Origin: Nemertoderma westbladi | Taxonomy: Eukaryota; Xenacoelomorpha; Nemertodermatida; Nemertodermatidae | Direction of reading: 5' to 3' | NCBI GenBank assembly: GCA_032718475.1 | Contig: JAUCBJ010009155.1 | Span: 1-64,000, forward strand | Length of the DNA: 64,000 nucleotides | Shown here: positions 31,975 to 44,800 of the stretch, one piece after another | Layout: every line of letters starts with the position of its first letter | Numbering within the stretch: the first letter of the stretch is position 1 | The notes under the pieces: generated by a model | What the model was told of the DNA's origin: nothing | What the model saw: only the letters and a program-made list of their open reading frames with translations | The model's database searches: none | Translations under genes and position numbers: made by a program

Positions 31975-32318
31975 AGGAGCCTTCGGGTTACCCCCGGTAT
32001 TTCGCGCAAATGTTGCATACCTACATGTTGCATACCTGGGCAAATACCGCACCCTGGTTTGCCATTCCACAGGGTGGGTGTCGCAGTATGGGACCCATCA
32101 CCCATACCTACTCTGAAGCACATGACCCACCATTGGCTATGCAGCTCATCTGCTGTGCCATGCCCTGTACCCCTGCTGCCAGGGTCTGACCAAGGCCATA
32201 TGCCATGCAGCGGAGTATATGGGAGGGTCTATGCAGCCACAGATGGCACCTTCTTTATGCTGCATGGAGATGACAAGTTTACTGAATCAATGACCCATAT
32301 GACCTGACCTGACTGCAT
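31975..32318 (-). mobile_element. 5'-end fragment of an RTE-like retrotransposon, inverted
   Basis: Reading the - strand from about 32318 to about 32030, the sequence matches the first roughly 450 bp of the intact element at 41896 (GTCAGGTCA near the start; GACACCCACCCTGTGGAATG, then GCAAACCAGGGTGCGGTATT). The fragment keeps only the 5' region and no ORF, unlike the usual 5'-truncated LINE copy. Internal indels against the intact copy show it is an independent, older or related insertion. Confidence 0.75.
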
Positions 32319-32782
32319 CTAGTTAATGGCTTAACAACAGTTTGTTACCTATACGACTGGTTGCTGCACACAGTAAGTTACATGCGCTGGTCTGATAAGG
32401 TGACCTTTTCAAGTGCTTTGAATTTATTTATTACTGATATTATTTTCTTTTATTATATTATTTAGAGAATTTATGATATAAAGCTGTGTAAGTTTTAGTA
32501 AAATCACAATACATTTTCATTTGTTAAATTAAATGTCTTAAAATTTGGATTCCCGTATTAATTGATTTGAAATTAATTCAATTTATATTAAACAAATTAT
32601 CAAACTATTTTTCCCTGTTATGTTAACTTTACATGCCTATCTATGAATCAGATTTATATTTAAGGACCCTCAATGTTCTACCTTCACCAATAAATTTAGC
32701 TACATATATTTTGTGTTATTTATTTGAAAAAAAATGTTTGTTTAGATGTTTCTGTTGTTCTCTCATACAGTTTTCGATTTTA
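32319..32782. other. AT-rich spacer, nothing recognised
   Basis: No gene, RNA or repeat identified between the retrotransposon fragment and the next minisatellite. Confidence 0.5.
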
Positions 32783-33311
32783 GGTTCTACCCTTTTGGGT
32801 TCTACCCTTTTGGGTTCTACCCTTTTGGGTTCTACCCTTTTGGGTTCTACCCTTTTAGGTTCTACCCTTTTGGGTTCTACCCTTTTGGGTTCTACCCTTT
32901 TGGGTTCTACCCTTTTGGGTTCTACCCTTTTGGGTTCTACCCTTTTGGGTTCTACCCTTTTGGGTTCTACCCTTTTGGGTTCTACCCTTTTGGGTTCTAC
33001 CCTTTTGGGTTCAACCCTTTTGGGTTCTACCCTTTTGGGTTCTACCCTTTTGGGTTCTACCCTTTTGGGTTCTACCCTTTTGGGTTCTACCCTTTTGGGT
33101 TCTACCCTTTTGGGTTCTACCCTTTTGGGTTCTACCCTTTTGGGTTCTACCCTTTTGGGTTCTACCCTTTTGGGTTCTACCCTTTTAGGTTCTACCCTTT
33201 TGGGTTCTACCCTTTTGGGTTCTACCCTTTTGGGTTCTACCCTTTTAGGTTCTACCCTTTTGGGTTCTACCCTTTTGGGTTCTACCCTTTTGGGTTCTAC
33301 CCTTTTGGGTT
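32783..33311. repeat. Minisatellite, 15-bp unit, about 35 copies
   Basis: The unit GGTTCTACCCTTTTG is nearly invariant (a few TTTTAGG and TCAACCC changes). GGGT-TCT-ACCC forms a mini-hairpin. Because 15 is a multiple of three, the + frames read as pentapeptide repeats (LLGST, PFGFY), which explains open frames of 202-242 codons; I do not regard them as a gene. Confidence 0.97.
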
Positions 33312-33670
33312 ATTTAACAAAGATACAAGTTATTGTGGAGGTTCTCTGTTGTGAATTATAAATAATATTCCGAGAGAGTTGGTATTTTTAACCTTGTGAT
33401 GTTCATTGGTATTTTCATTTCTCTATAATTTAAACTTGTGTGTGTAGGTCTGGTCTAGCTGTCGCAACATTGTGCTTGGTAATATTTTAATGAAGTTCAT
33501 AAATAAGGTTGCGTTATGGAATTATTTAAACAACATATTCTTTAGAAATACAAGAATTTGATTTATTAAAAAGTCAGTGAATTAATTTCTGTACGATAAT
33601 AAACAATTATTTTCAATTATCCCCGAACATGGGGCTTCGCATTGTATTTATATTGCGTGCGTGCATTATC
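33312..33670. other. AT-rich spacer, nothing recognised
   Basis: No feature identified between the 15-bp and 80-bp arrays. Confidence 0.5.
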
Positions 33671-36600
33671 GTGTGACACCGCCACCCAATTAGCTGTGTC
33701 TGTGGGTTTTTTTTGAGTCCCCGTTACAAGGTCACCACCGTCTATGAGGGGTGTGACACCCGCCATCCAATAAGCTGTGTAGGTTGGTTTTTTTGAGTGC
33801 CCGTTACAAGGTCACCACCGTCTATGAGGGGTGTGACACCCGCCATCCAATAAGCTGTGTAGGTTGGTTTTTTTGAGTGCCCGTTACAAGGTCACCACCG
33901 TCTATGAGGGGTGTGACACCCGCCATCCAATAAGCTGTGTAGGTTGGTTTTTTTGAGTGCCCGTTACAAGGTCACCACCGTCTATGAGGGGTGTGACACC
34001 CGCCATCCAATAAGCTGTGTAGGTTGGTATTTTTGAGTGCCCGTTACAAGGTCACCACCGTCTATGAGGGGTGTGACACCCACCATCCAATAAGCTGTGT
34101 AGGTTGGTTTTTTTGAGTGCCCGTTACAAGGTCACCGTCTATGAGGGGTGTGACACCCGCCATCCAATAAGCTGTGTAGGTTGGTTTTTTTTTGAGTGCC
34201 CGTTACAAGGTCACCGTCTATGAGGGGTGTGACACCCGCCATCCAATAAGCTGTGTAGGTTGGTTTTTTTGAGTGCCCGTTACAAGGTCACCACCGTCTA
34301 TGAGGGGTGTGACACCCACCATCCAATAAGCTGTGTAGGTTGGTTTTTTTGAGTGCCCGTTACAAGGTCACCGTCTATGAGGGGTGTGACACCCGCCATC
34401 CAATAAGCTGTGTAGGTTGGTTTTTTTGAGTGCCCGTTACAAGGTCACCACCGTCTATGAGGGGTGTGACACCCACCATCCAATAAGCTGTGTAGGTTGG
34501 TTTTTTTGAGTGCCCGTTACAAGGTCACCGTCTATGAGGGGTGTGACACCCGCCATCCAATAAGCTGTGTAGGTTGGTTTTTTTGAGTGCCCGTTACAAG
34601 GTCACCACCGTCTATGAGGGGTGTGACACCCGCCATCCAATTAGCTGTGTAGGTTGGTTTTTTTGAGTGCCCGTTACAAGGTCACCACCGTCTATGAGGG
34701 GTGTGACACCCGCCATCTAATAAGCTGTGTAGGTTGGTTTTTTTGAGTGCCCGTTACAAGGTCACCACCGTCTATGAGGGGTGTGACACCCGCCATCCAA
34801 TAAGCTGTGTAGGTTGGTTTCTTTGAGTGCCCGTTACAAGGTCACCACCGTCTATGAGGGGTGTGACACCCGCCATCCTATAAGCTGTGTAGGTTGGTTT
34901 TTTTGAGTGCCCGTTACAAGGTCACCACCATCTATGAGGGGTGTGACACCCACCATCCAATAAGCTGTGTAGGTTGGTTTTTTTGAGTGCCCGTTACAAG
35001 GTCACCACCGTCTATGAGGGGTGTGACACCCGCCATCCAATAAGCTGTGTAGGTTGGTTTTTTTGAGTGCCCGTTACAAGGTCACCACCGTCTATGAGGG
35101 GTGTGACACCCGCCATCCAATAAGCTGTGTAGGTTGGTTTTTTGAGTGCCCGTTACAAGGTCACCACCGTCTATGAGGGGTGTGACACCCGCCATCCAAT
35201 TAGCTGTGTAGGTTGGTTTTTTTGAGTGCCCGTTACAAGGTCACCACCGTCTATGAGGGGTGTGACACCCGCCATCCTATAAGCTGTGTAGGTTGGTTTT
35301 TTTGAGTGCCCGTTACAAGGTCACCACCGTCTATGAGGGGTGTGACACCCGCCATCCAATAAGCTGTGTGGGTTGGTTTTTTTGAGTGCCCGTTACAAGG
35401 TCACCACCGTCTATGAGGGGTGGACACCCGCCATCCAATAAGCTGTGTAGGTTGGTTTTTTTGAGTGCCCGTTACAAGGTCACCACCGTCTATGAGGGGT
35501 GTGACACCCGCCATCCAATAAGCTGTGTAGGTTGGTTTTTTTGAGTGCCCGTTACAAGGTCACCACCGTCTATGAGGGGTGTGACACCCGCCATCCTATA
35601 AGCTGTGTTGGTTGGTTTTTTTGAGTGCCCGTTACAAGGTCACCGTCTGTGATGGGTGTGACACCCGCCATCCAATAAGCTGTGTAGGTTGGTTTTTTTG
35701 AGTGCCCGTTATAAGGTCACCGTCTATGAGGGGTGTGACACCCGCCATCCAATAAGCTGTGTAGGTTGGTTTTTTTGAGTGCCCGTTACAAGGTCACCAC
35801 CGTCTATGAGGGGTGTGACACCCGCCATCCAATAAGCTGTGTAGGTTGGTTTTTTTGAGTGCTCGTTACAAGGTCACCACCGTCTATGAGGGGTGTGACA
35901 CCCGCCATCCAATAAGCTGTGTAGGTTGGTTTTTTTGAGTGCCCGTTACAAGGTCACCGTCTATGAGGGGTGTGACACCCGCCATCCAATAAGCTGTGTA
36001 GGTTGGTTTTTTTGAGTGCCCGTTACAAGGTCACCACCGTCTATGAGGGGTGTGACACCCGCCATCCAATAAGCTGTGTAGGTTGGTTTTTTTGAGTGCC
36101 CGTTACAAGGTCACCACCGTCTATGAGGGGTGTGACACCCACCATCCAATAAGCTGTGTAGGTTGGTTTTTTTGAATGCCCGTTAAAAGGTCACCGTCTA
36201 TGAGGGGTGTGACACCCGCCATCCTATAAGCTGTGTAGGTTGGTTTTTTTGAGTGCCCGTTACAAGGTCACCACCGTCTATGAGGGGTGTGACACCCGCC
36301 ATCCTATAAGCTGTGTAGGTTGGTTTTTTTGAGTGCCCGTTACAAGGTCACCACCGTCTATGAGGGGTGTGACACCCGCCACCCAATAAGCTGTGTAGGT
36401 TGGTTTTTTTGAGTGCCCGTTACAAGGTCACCGTCTATGAGGGGTGTGACACCCGCCATCCAATAAGCTGTGTAGGTTAGTTTTTTTGAGTGCCCGTTAC
36501 AAGGTCACCGTCTATGAGGGGTGTGACACCCGCCATCCAATAAGCTGTGTAGGTTGGTTTTTTGAGTGCCCGTTACAAGGTCACCACCGTCTATGAGGGG

Positions 36601-39600
36601 TGTGACACCCACCATCCAATAAGCTGTGTAGGTTGGTTTTTTTTGAGTGCCCGTTAAAAGGTCACCACCGTCTATGAGGGGTGTGACACCCGCCATCCTA
36701 TAAGCTGTGTAGGTTGGTTTTTTTGAGTGCCCGTTACAAGGTCACCACCGTCTATGAGGGGTGTGACACCCGCCATCCTATAAGCTGTGTAGGTTGGTTT
36801 TTTTGAGTGCCCGTTACAAGGTCACCACCGTCTATGAGGGGTGTGACACCCGCCATCCTATAAGCTGTGTAGGTTGGTTTTTTTGAGTGCCCGTTACAAG
36901 GTCACCACCGTCTATGAGGGGTGTGACACCCGCCATCCTATAAGCTGTGTAGGTTGGTTTTTTTGAGTGCCCGTTACAAGGTCACCACCGTCTATGAGGG
37001 GTGTGACACCCGCCATCCTATAAGCTGTGTAGGTTGGTTTTTTTGAGTGCCCGTTACAAGGTCACCACCGTCTATGAGGGGTGTGACACCCGCCATCCTA
37101 TAAGCTGTGTAGGTTGGTTTTTTTGAGTGCCCGTTACAAGGTCACCACCGTCTATGAGGGGTGTGACACCCGCCATCCTATAAGCTGTGTAGGTTGGTTT
37201 TTTTGAGTGCCCGTTACAAGGTCACCACCGTCTATGAGGGGTGTGACACCCGCCATCCAATAAGCTGTGTAGGTTGGTTTTTTTGAGTGCCCGTTACAAG
37301 GTCACCGTCTATGAGGGGTGTGACACCCGCCATCCAATAAGCTGTGTAGGTTGGTTTTTTTGAGTGCCCGTTACAAGGTCACCACCGTCTATGAGGGGTG
37401 TGACACCCGCCATCCAATAAGCTGTGTAGGTTGGTTTTTTTGAGTGCCCGTTACAAGGTCACCTTCTATGAGGGGTGTGACACCCGCCATCCAATAAGCT
37501 GTGTAGGTTGGTTTTTTTGAGTGCCCGTTACAAGGTCACCACCGTCTATGAGGGGTGTGACACCCGCCATCCAATAAGCTGTGTAGGTTGGTTTTTTTGA
37601 GTGCCCGTTAAAAGGTCACCGTCTATGAGGGGTGTGACACCCGCCATCCTATAAGCTGTGTAGGTTGGTTTTTTTGAGTGCCCGTTACAAGGTCACCACC
37701 GTCTATGAGGGGTGTGACACCCGCCATCCAATAAGCTGTGTAGGTTGGTTTTTTTGAGTGCCCGTTACAAGGTCACCGTCTATGAGGGGTGTGACACCCG
37801 CCATCCAATAAGCTGTGTAGGTTGGTTTTTTTGAGTGCCCGTTACAAGGTCACCACCGTCTATGAGGGGTGTGACACCCGCCATCCAATAAGCTGTGTAG
37901 GTTGGTTTTTTTGAGTGCCCGTTAAAAGGTCACCGTCTATGAGGGGTGTGACACCCGCCATCCTATAAGCTGTGTAGGTTGGTTTTTTTGAGTGCCCGTT
38001 ACAAGGTCACCGTCTATGAGGGGTGTGACACCCGCCATCCTACTGTATAAGCTGTGTAGGTTGGTTTTTTTGAGTGCCCGTTACAAGGTCACCACCGTCT
38101 ATGAGGGGTGTGACACCCGACACCCAATAAGCTGTGTAGGTTGGTTTTTTGAGTGCCCGTTACAAGGTCACCGTCTATGAGGGGTGTGACACCCGCCATC
38201 CAATAAGCTGTGTAGGTTGGTTTTTTTGAGTGCCCGTTACAAGGTCACCGTCTATGAGGGGTGTGACACCCGCCATCCAATAAGCTGTGTAGGTTGGTTT
38301 TTTTGAGTGCCCGTTACAAGGTCACCACCGTCTATGAGGGGTGTGACACCCACCATCCAATAAGCTGTGTAGGTTGGTTGTTTTTGAGTGCCCGTTAAAA
38401 GGTCACCGTCTATGATGGGTGTGACACCCGCCATCCTATAAGCTGTGTAGGTTGGTTTTTTTGAGTGCCCGTTACAAGGTCACCACCGTCTATGAGGGGT
38501 GTGACACCCGCCATCCTATAAGCTGTGTAGGTTGGTTTTTTTGAGTGCCCGTTAAAAGGTCACCGTCTATGAGGGGTGTGACACCCGCCATCCTATAAGC
38601 TGTGTAGGTTGGTTTTTTTGAGTGCCCGTTAAAAGGTCACCGTCTATGAGGGGTGTGACACCCACCATCCAATAAGCTGTGTAGGTTGGTTTTTTTGAGT
38701 GCCCGTTACAAGGTCACCACCGTCTATGAGGGGTGTGACACCCGCCACCCTATAAGCTGTGTAGGTTGGTTTTTTTGAGTGCCCGTTACAAGGTCACCAC
38801 CGTCTATGAGGGGTGTGACACCCGCCATCCCATAAGCTGTGTAGGTTGGTTTTTTTGAGTGCCCGTTACAAGGTCACCACCGTCTATGAGGGGTGTGACA
38901 CCCACCATCCAATAAGCTGTGTAGGTTGGTTTTTTTGAGTGTCCGTTACAAGGTCACCACCGTCTATGAGGGGTGTGACACCCGCCATCCTATAAGCTGT
39001 GTAGGTTGGTTTTTTTGAGTGCCCGTTACAAGGTCACCACCGTCTATGAGGGGTGTGACACCCCCCATCCTATAAGCTGTGTAGGTTGGTTTTTTTGAGT
39101 GCCCGTTACAAGGTCACCACCGTCTATGAGGGGTGTGACACCCGCCATCCATTAAGCTGTGTAGGTTGGTTTTTTTGAGTGCCCGTTACAAGGTCACCAC
39201 CGTATATGAGGGGTGTGACACCCGCCATCCAATAAGCTGTGTAGGTTGGTTTTTTTGAGTGCCCGTTACAAGGTCACCACCGTCTATGAGGGGTGTGACA
39301 CCCGCCATCCAATAAGCTGTGTAGGTTGGTTTTTTTGAGTGCCCGTTACAAGGTCACCGTCTATGAGGGGTGTGACACCCGCCATCCAATAAGCTGTGTA
39401 GGTTGGTTTTTTTGAGTGCCCGTTACAAGGTCACCACCGTCTATGAGGGGTGTGACACCCGCCATCCCATAAGCTCTGTAGGTTGGTTTTTTTGAGTGCC
39501 CGTTACAAGGTCACCGTCTATGAGGGGTGTGACACCCGCCATCCCATAAGCTGTGTAGGTTGGTTTTTTTGAGTGCCCGTTACAAGGTCACCACCGTCTA

Positions 39601-41895
39601 TGAGGGGTGTGACACCCGCCATCCAATAAGTTGTGTAGGTTGGTTTTTTTGAGTGCCCGTTACAAGGTCATTACCGTCTATGAGGGGTGTGACACCCACC
39701 ATCCAATAAGCTGTGTAGGTTGGTTTTTTTGAGTGCCCGTTACAAGGTCACCGTCTATGAGGGGTGTGACACCCGCAATCCAATAAGCAGTGTAGGTTGG
39801 TTTTTTTGAGTGCCCGTTACAAGGTCACCGTCTATGAGGGGTGTGACACCCGCCATCCAATAAGCTGTGTAGGTTGGTTTTTTTGAGTGCCCGTTACAAG
39901 GTCACCACCGTCTATGAGGGGTGTGACACCCGCCATCCCATAAGCTGTGTAGGTTGGTTTTTTTGAGTGCCCGTTACAAGGTCACCGTCTATGAGGGGTG
40001 TGACACCCGCCATCCAATAAGCTGTGTAGGTTGGTTTTTTTGAGTGCCAGTTACAAGGTCACCGTCTATGAGGGGTGTGACACCCGCCATCCCATAAGCT
40101 GTGTAGGTTGGTTTTTTTGAGTGCCCGTTACAAGGTCACCGTCTATGAGGGGTGTGACACCCGCCATCCAATAAGCTGTGTAGGTTGGTTTTTTTGAGTG
40201 CCAGTTACAAGGTCACCGTCTATGAGGGGTGTGACACCCGCCATCCAATAAGCTGTGTAGGTTGGTTTTTTTGAGTGCCCGTTACAAGGTCACCGTCTAT
40301 GAGGGGTGTGACACCCGCCATCCCATAAGCTGTGTAGGTTGGTTTTTTTGAGTGCCCGTTACAAGGTCACCACCGTCTATGAGGGGTGTGACACCCGCCA
40401 TCCAATAAGCTGTGTAGGCTGGTTTTTTTGAGTGCCCGTTACAAGGTCACCACCGTCTATGAGGGGTGTGACACCCGCCATCCTATAAGCTGTGTAGGTT
40501 GGTTTTTTTGAGTGCCCGTTACAAGGTCACCACCGTCTATGAGGGGTGTGACACCCACCATCCAATAAGCTGTGTAGGTTGGTTTTTTTGAGTGCCAGTT
40601 ACAAGGTCACCACCGTCTATGAGGGGTGTGACACCCGCCATCCAATAAGCTGTGTAGGTCGGTTTTTTTGAGTGCCCGTTACAAGGTCACCACCGTCTAT
40701 GAGGGGTGTGACACCCGCCATCCAATAAGCTGTGTAGGTTGGTTTTTTTGAGTGCCCGTTAAAAGGTCACCGTCTATGAGGGGTGTGACACCCGCCATCC
40801 TATAAGCTGTGAAGGTTGGTTTTTTTGAGTGCCCGTTACAAGGTCACCACCGTCTATGAGGGGTGTGACACCCGCCATCCTACAGTATAAGCTGTGTAGG
40901 TTGGTTTTTTTGAGTGCCGTTACAAGGTCACCACCGTCTATGAGGGGTGTGACACCCGCCACCCAATAAGCTGTGTAGGTTGGCTTTTTTGAGTGCCCGT
41001 TACAAGGTCACCGTCTATGAGGGGTGTGACACCCGCCATCCAATAAGCTGTGTAGGTTGGTTTTTTTGAGTGCCCGTTACAAGGTCACCGTCTATGAGGG
41101 GTGTGACACCCGCCATCCAATAAGCTGTGTAGGTTGGTTTTTTTGAGTGCCCGTTACAAGGTCACCGTCTATGAGGGGTGTGACACCCGCCATCCAATAA
41201 GCTGTGTAGGTTGGTTTTTTTGAGTCCCCGTTACAAGGTCACCATCTATGAGGGGTGTAACACCCGCCATCCAATAAGCTGTGTAGGTTGGTTTTTTTTG
41301 AGTGCCCGTTACAAGGTCACCACCGTCTATGAGGGGTGTGACACCCGCCATCCAATAAGCTGTGTAGGTTGGTTTTTTTGAGTCCCCGTTACAAGGTCAC
41401 CACCGTCTATGAGGGGTGTGACTCCCGCCATCCAATAAGCTGTGTAGGTTGGTTTTTTTGAGTGCCCGTTACAAGGTCACCGTCTATGAGGGGTGTGACA
41501 CCCGCCATCCTATAAGCTGTGTAGGTTGGTTTTTTTGAGTGCCCGTTACAAGGTCACCACCGTCTATGAGGGGTGTGACACCCGCCATCCTATAAACTGT
41601 GTAGGTTGGTTTTTTGAGTGCCCGTTACAAGGTCACCACCGTCTATGAGGGGTGTGACACCCGCCATCCAATAAGCTGTGTAGGTTGGTTTTTTTGAGTC
41701 CCCGTTACAAGGTCACCACCGTCTATGAGGGGTGTGACACCCGCCACCCAATAAGCTGTGTAGGTTGGTTTTTTTGAGTGCCCGTTACAAGGTCACCACC
41801 GTCTATGAGGGGTGTGACACCCGCCATCCAATTAGCTGTGTAGGTTGGTTTTTTTGAGTGCCAGTTACAAGGTCACCACCGTCTATGAGGGGTGT
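33671..41895. repeat. Satellite-like array, 80/77-bp unit, left part (about 104 copies)
   Basis: The unit contains GAGTGCCCGTTACAAGGTCA, CCACCGTCTATGAGGGGTGT, GACACCCGCCATCCAATAAG and CTGTGTAGGTTGGTTTTTTT. A 77-bp form lacks one CCA (CACCACCGTC to CACCGTC). GGGTGT-G-ACACCC is a near-perfect palindrome in each unit. The first unit (33671-33740) is degenerate. The array is interrupted at 41895 by an RTE-like element that duplicated TATGAGGGGTGT. Confidence 0.98.
35264..40390. repeat. Block of the 80-bp array repeated at 45667-50713
   Basis: The order of unit variants (GTGTGGG near 35369, TTGGTTGG with TCTGTGATGG near 35607-35652, CTACTGTATAAG near 38039, GACACCCGACACCC near 38109, GTATATGAG near 39200, AAGTTGTG near 39627, GCAATCC...AAGCAGTG near 39775) is repeated in 45667-50713 at an offset of 10,403-10,405 bp. 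There is one 2-bp indel (near 35420) and one unit missing from the second copy near 50520. Confidence 0.9.
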
Positions 41896-44800
41896 CATGG
41901 TCAGGTCAGGTATTCTAGGTCATTGATCAAGAAAACTTGCCACCTCCATGCAGCATAAAGGAGGTGCCACCTGTAGCTGTATAGACCCTCTTACTAGGGC
42001 AAATCTGGTCCTGTAACTAGGACCCCCTTCGTTCTGGGATAAGGACGCACTTGGTCCTGGATTAAGGACCCATATACTTGGCTGCAGGGGTATATGGCCT
42101 GACCAGGCAGATGGTGATCTACCAATGGCTGGTCAGGAGTAGAGTGTTCTCATGTCCACTCTGAGAGCACTTCACTGCGACCTGCACCTGGCAGCAAGGG
42201 TACAGGGCATGACCCAGCAGATGAGCTGCAACAGCCAATGGTGGGTCATGTGCGCCAGAGTAGATATGGGTGAAGGGCCTCATATCTGACTCCATTGCGA
42301 CACCCACCCTGTGGAATGGCAAACCAGGGTGCGGTATTTGCCCCGAGAGCTGACTCGGCAAAAAAGCACCCCCCAACCCCCACTATGGATTACATTAGCA
42401 ATGCGGAGGTCCGGCCACTAGAGGCCAGTGGAATTACCGGACACAATCGGCCTCACAGGCGTCAGTTAACTCCTGACCGGCTGCCTGTCTCACCCCCTAC
42501 TGGAGAGAGAGCAGCCAACAATTCTTTGAGTCCCTTTCCTGATGACCTTTCTGGCCCAAACCCTGGGTCACCAGGGAGGCCAGATTGTGATGGGGAGAGG
42601 GATTCTGGAGTTGGAGGCTACTCTCATGTTCCACCCCGACCAACAAAGCCATTGGTGAATCTGAGGCAAGTCACTAGACTAGCCTCAGTAAACACCCTAA
42701 CACTCGGGTCCCCAATGCGACAAGGTGAGCTGACTGCCTTGGCAGATAAGCTTTCTCTTAGCGCAGTGGGTGTTCAAGAGCACCGAATGCAGACTGGACA
42801 GACTGATGAGGTTCTGATTAAGGACATGGGGGGCGGTTGGCGACTCGCCCTCGCGTCAGCAGATGATAGTGGCAATGGTGGAATTGGTCTATTGATGAAT
42901 CCAACTGCACATGCAGCATTGGACAAAATAGACCAAATCTCTAACCGCATCATCCGTTGCCACTTCTCATGTTCTGGAAGACTGGCTAAGAAGTTTCCCA
43001 AGGTGGTTCTGATTGTGTGCTACTCTCCAACTAGTGTTGCCCCTGTAGAGGAGGTGGAAAATTTCTACCACAATCTACAAGCAGCTACTGATGGAGTGGA
43101 TCAGCATGCATTCTTAACATTCCTGGGAGACTTTAATGCAAGTCTGCATCAATCACCTACATCGCCCTGGGTCTATAGCAATAGTGTTAACCGAAATTCT
43201 GTCCATCTTCAGGATTTTATCTCTGGAAATGGATTGTTTTCGGCTGGAACCCAGTTCAAGAAGCGAACTGGAAAGCTATGGACTCATAGTGGACCCAGTG
43301 GTCACAAGTCCCAGATAGACCATATTCTGTTTCGTAGGAAATACAGGAGCTCTATACAAGACTGTAATGCATTTACACTTCGACCCTTCTCCAGTGATCA
43401 CCGCCTTATTGTGGCCAAGGTAAGACTTAGTCTGCGTGCTAGCAGAACAACGAAATCTGCCTTGCCGCGGCATGACTGGTCCTCTCTGTTGCAACAGCCA
43501 AGTGTGAGATCCAGCTTCACACTACAGCTGAGCAACAGGTATGAGGCTCTTGCCTCTGAGGCGGCAGATCACTGTGAGGGCTATACTGCCTTTACAGAAG
43601 CAGTTAAGTTAGCAGCTGCAGAAACAGTTCCTGTATACCCTCGAAACAGGAAAAGGGCCCCCTGGACTGACAACAAAATTCAGAAGTGCCGAAATGACCT
43701 TCATAAGGCGCAGAAAGAGTCCCGACTCAAACAGACTACAGCGGCCAAGAATGCAGTTAAGGCTGCATCTAGGTCCCTGAACAGGCAGTACTCTGTTAAT
43801 CTACAGGAGCTAATAAACCAACAGGTTGATGCCATCAATGATGCTGACGACAGCAGGCAATCATCCCAGGCATGGAAATCAATCAATCTGCTTACTGGGC
43901 GGAAAAGCCAACCAACCACCAAGGTTAAGGCTGAATCACCAGCCGATCGCCTCAATGGTTGGAAAGCCCACTTTGAAAAGCTCCTCAATAATGACAGGGT
44001 ATTGCCTGATAACTTTATAGAAGTAAAAGTGTCTGAGTCTGTACTCCCAGATATTCCCATTGGCGATATCTCCTTTGCAGAAGTGCAGGCTGCTGCAAAG
44101 AGCATTAAGACCAATCGTGCCAGTGGAGTAGATGGTGTTCCCCCTGAGGTCTTTAAAATACCTGAGTGTTTAAAGCTCATCTATCCCATCATAGTAGACA
44201 TGTACCGAACAACAAGAGTCCCACAAGAAATGAAAACAAATAAGTTGGTGCCAGTTCCCAAGAAGGGCAACCTAACACTCTATGGTTCTTTTCGGGGAAT
44301 CTCATTGATCTCGATTGCTGCAAAGCTATACAATAGGATTCTATTAAATCGCATCAGGGATCCCATTGAGAGACTGCTCCGTGGAAATCAGAATGGGTTC
44401 CGTAAAGGTCGTGGGACCATGGAGCCCATTTTGGCACTTAGAAGGATAATTGAAGAATTATCAAAAAAGAAAGACAGGCATCTGGCTGTTATCTTTGTTG
44501 ACTTCTTCAAGGCCTTTGATTCAGTCTCTCGCTCACGTATGTTCAGCATACTTTCATTATATGGGATTCCTGATGAAATTATTGCAGCAATCAGATCAGT
44601 ATACGATGGTTCGACAACATTTGTGTCTACTGTTGACGGTGACACAGAACCATTTGAAGTGTTATGGGGCGTCCTCCAAGGAGACACACTTGCACCATTC
44701 TTGTTCATTATTGTGGTTGACTATGTTCTACGCATGTCCTTAGATCATCATAATGATGATGGGGTGATGATAACTCCACCTACTGGCTCCAGAAGTCGAG

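Noticed and set aside
31948-32000. tRNA gene (D-arm-like GGTAGAGCGCTGG)
   Set aside because: No proper B box, anticodon stem or acceptor pairing follows; at most a tRNA-like relic.
32633-33361. A 242-codon LLGST-repeat 'protein' resembling a structural repeat protein
   Set aside because: It is the 15-bp minisatellite read in frame; the overlapping frame reads PFGFY repeats, and the flanks show no signal peptide or domain.
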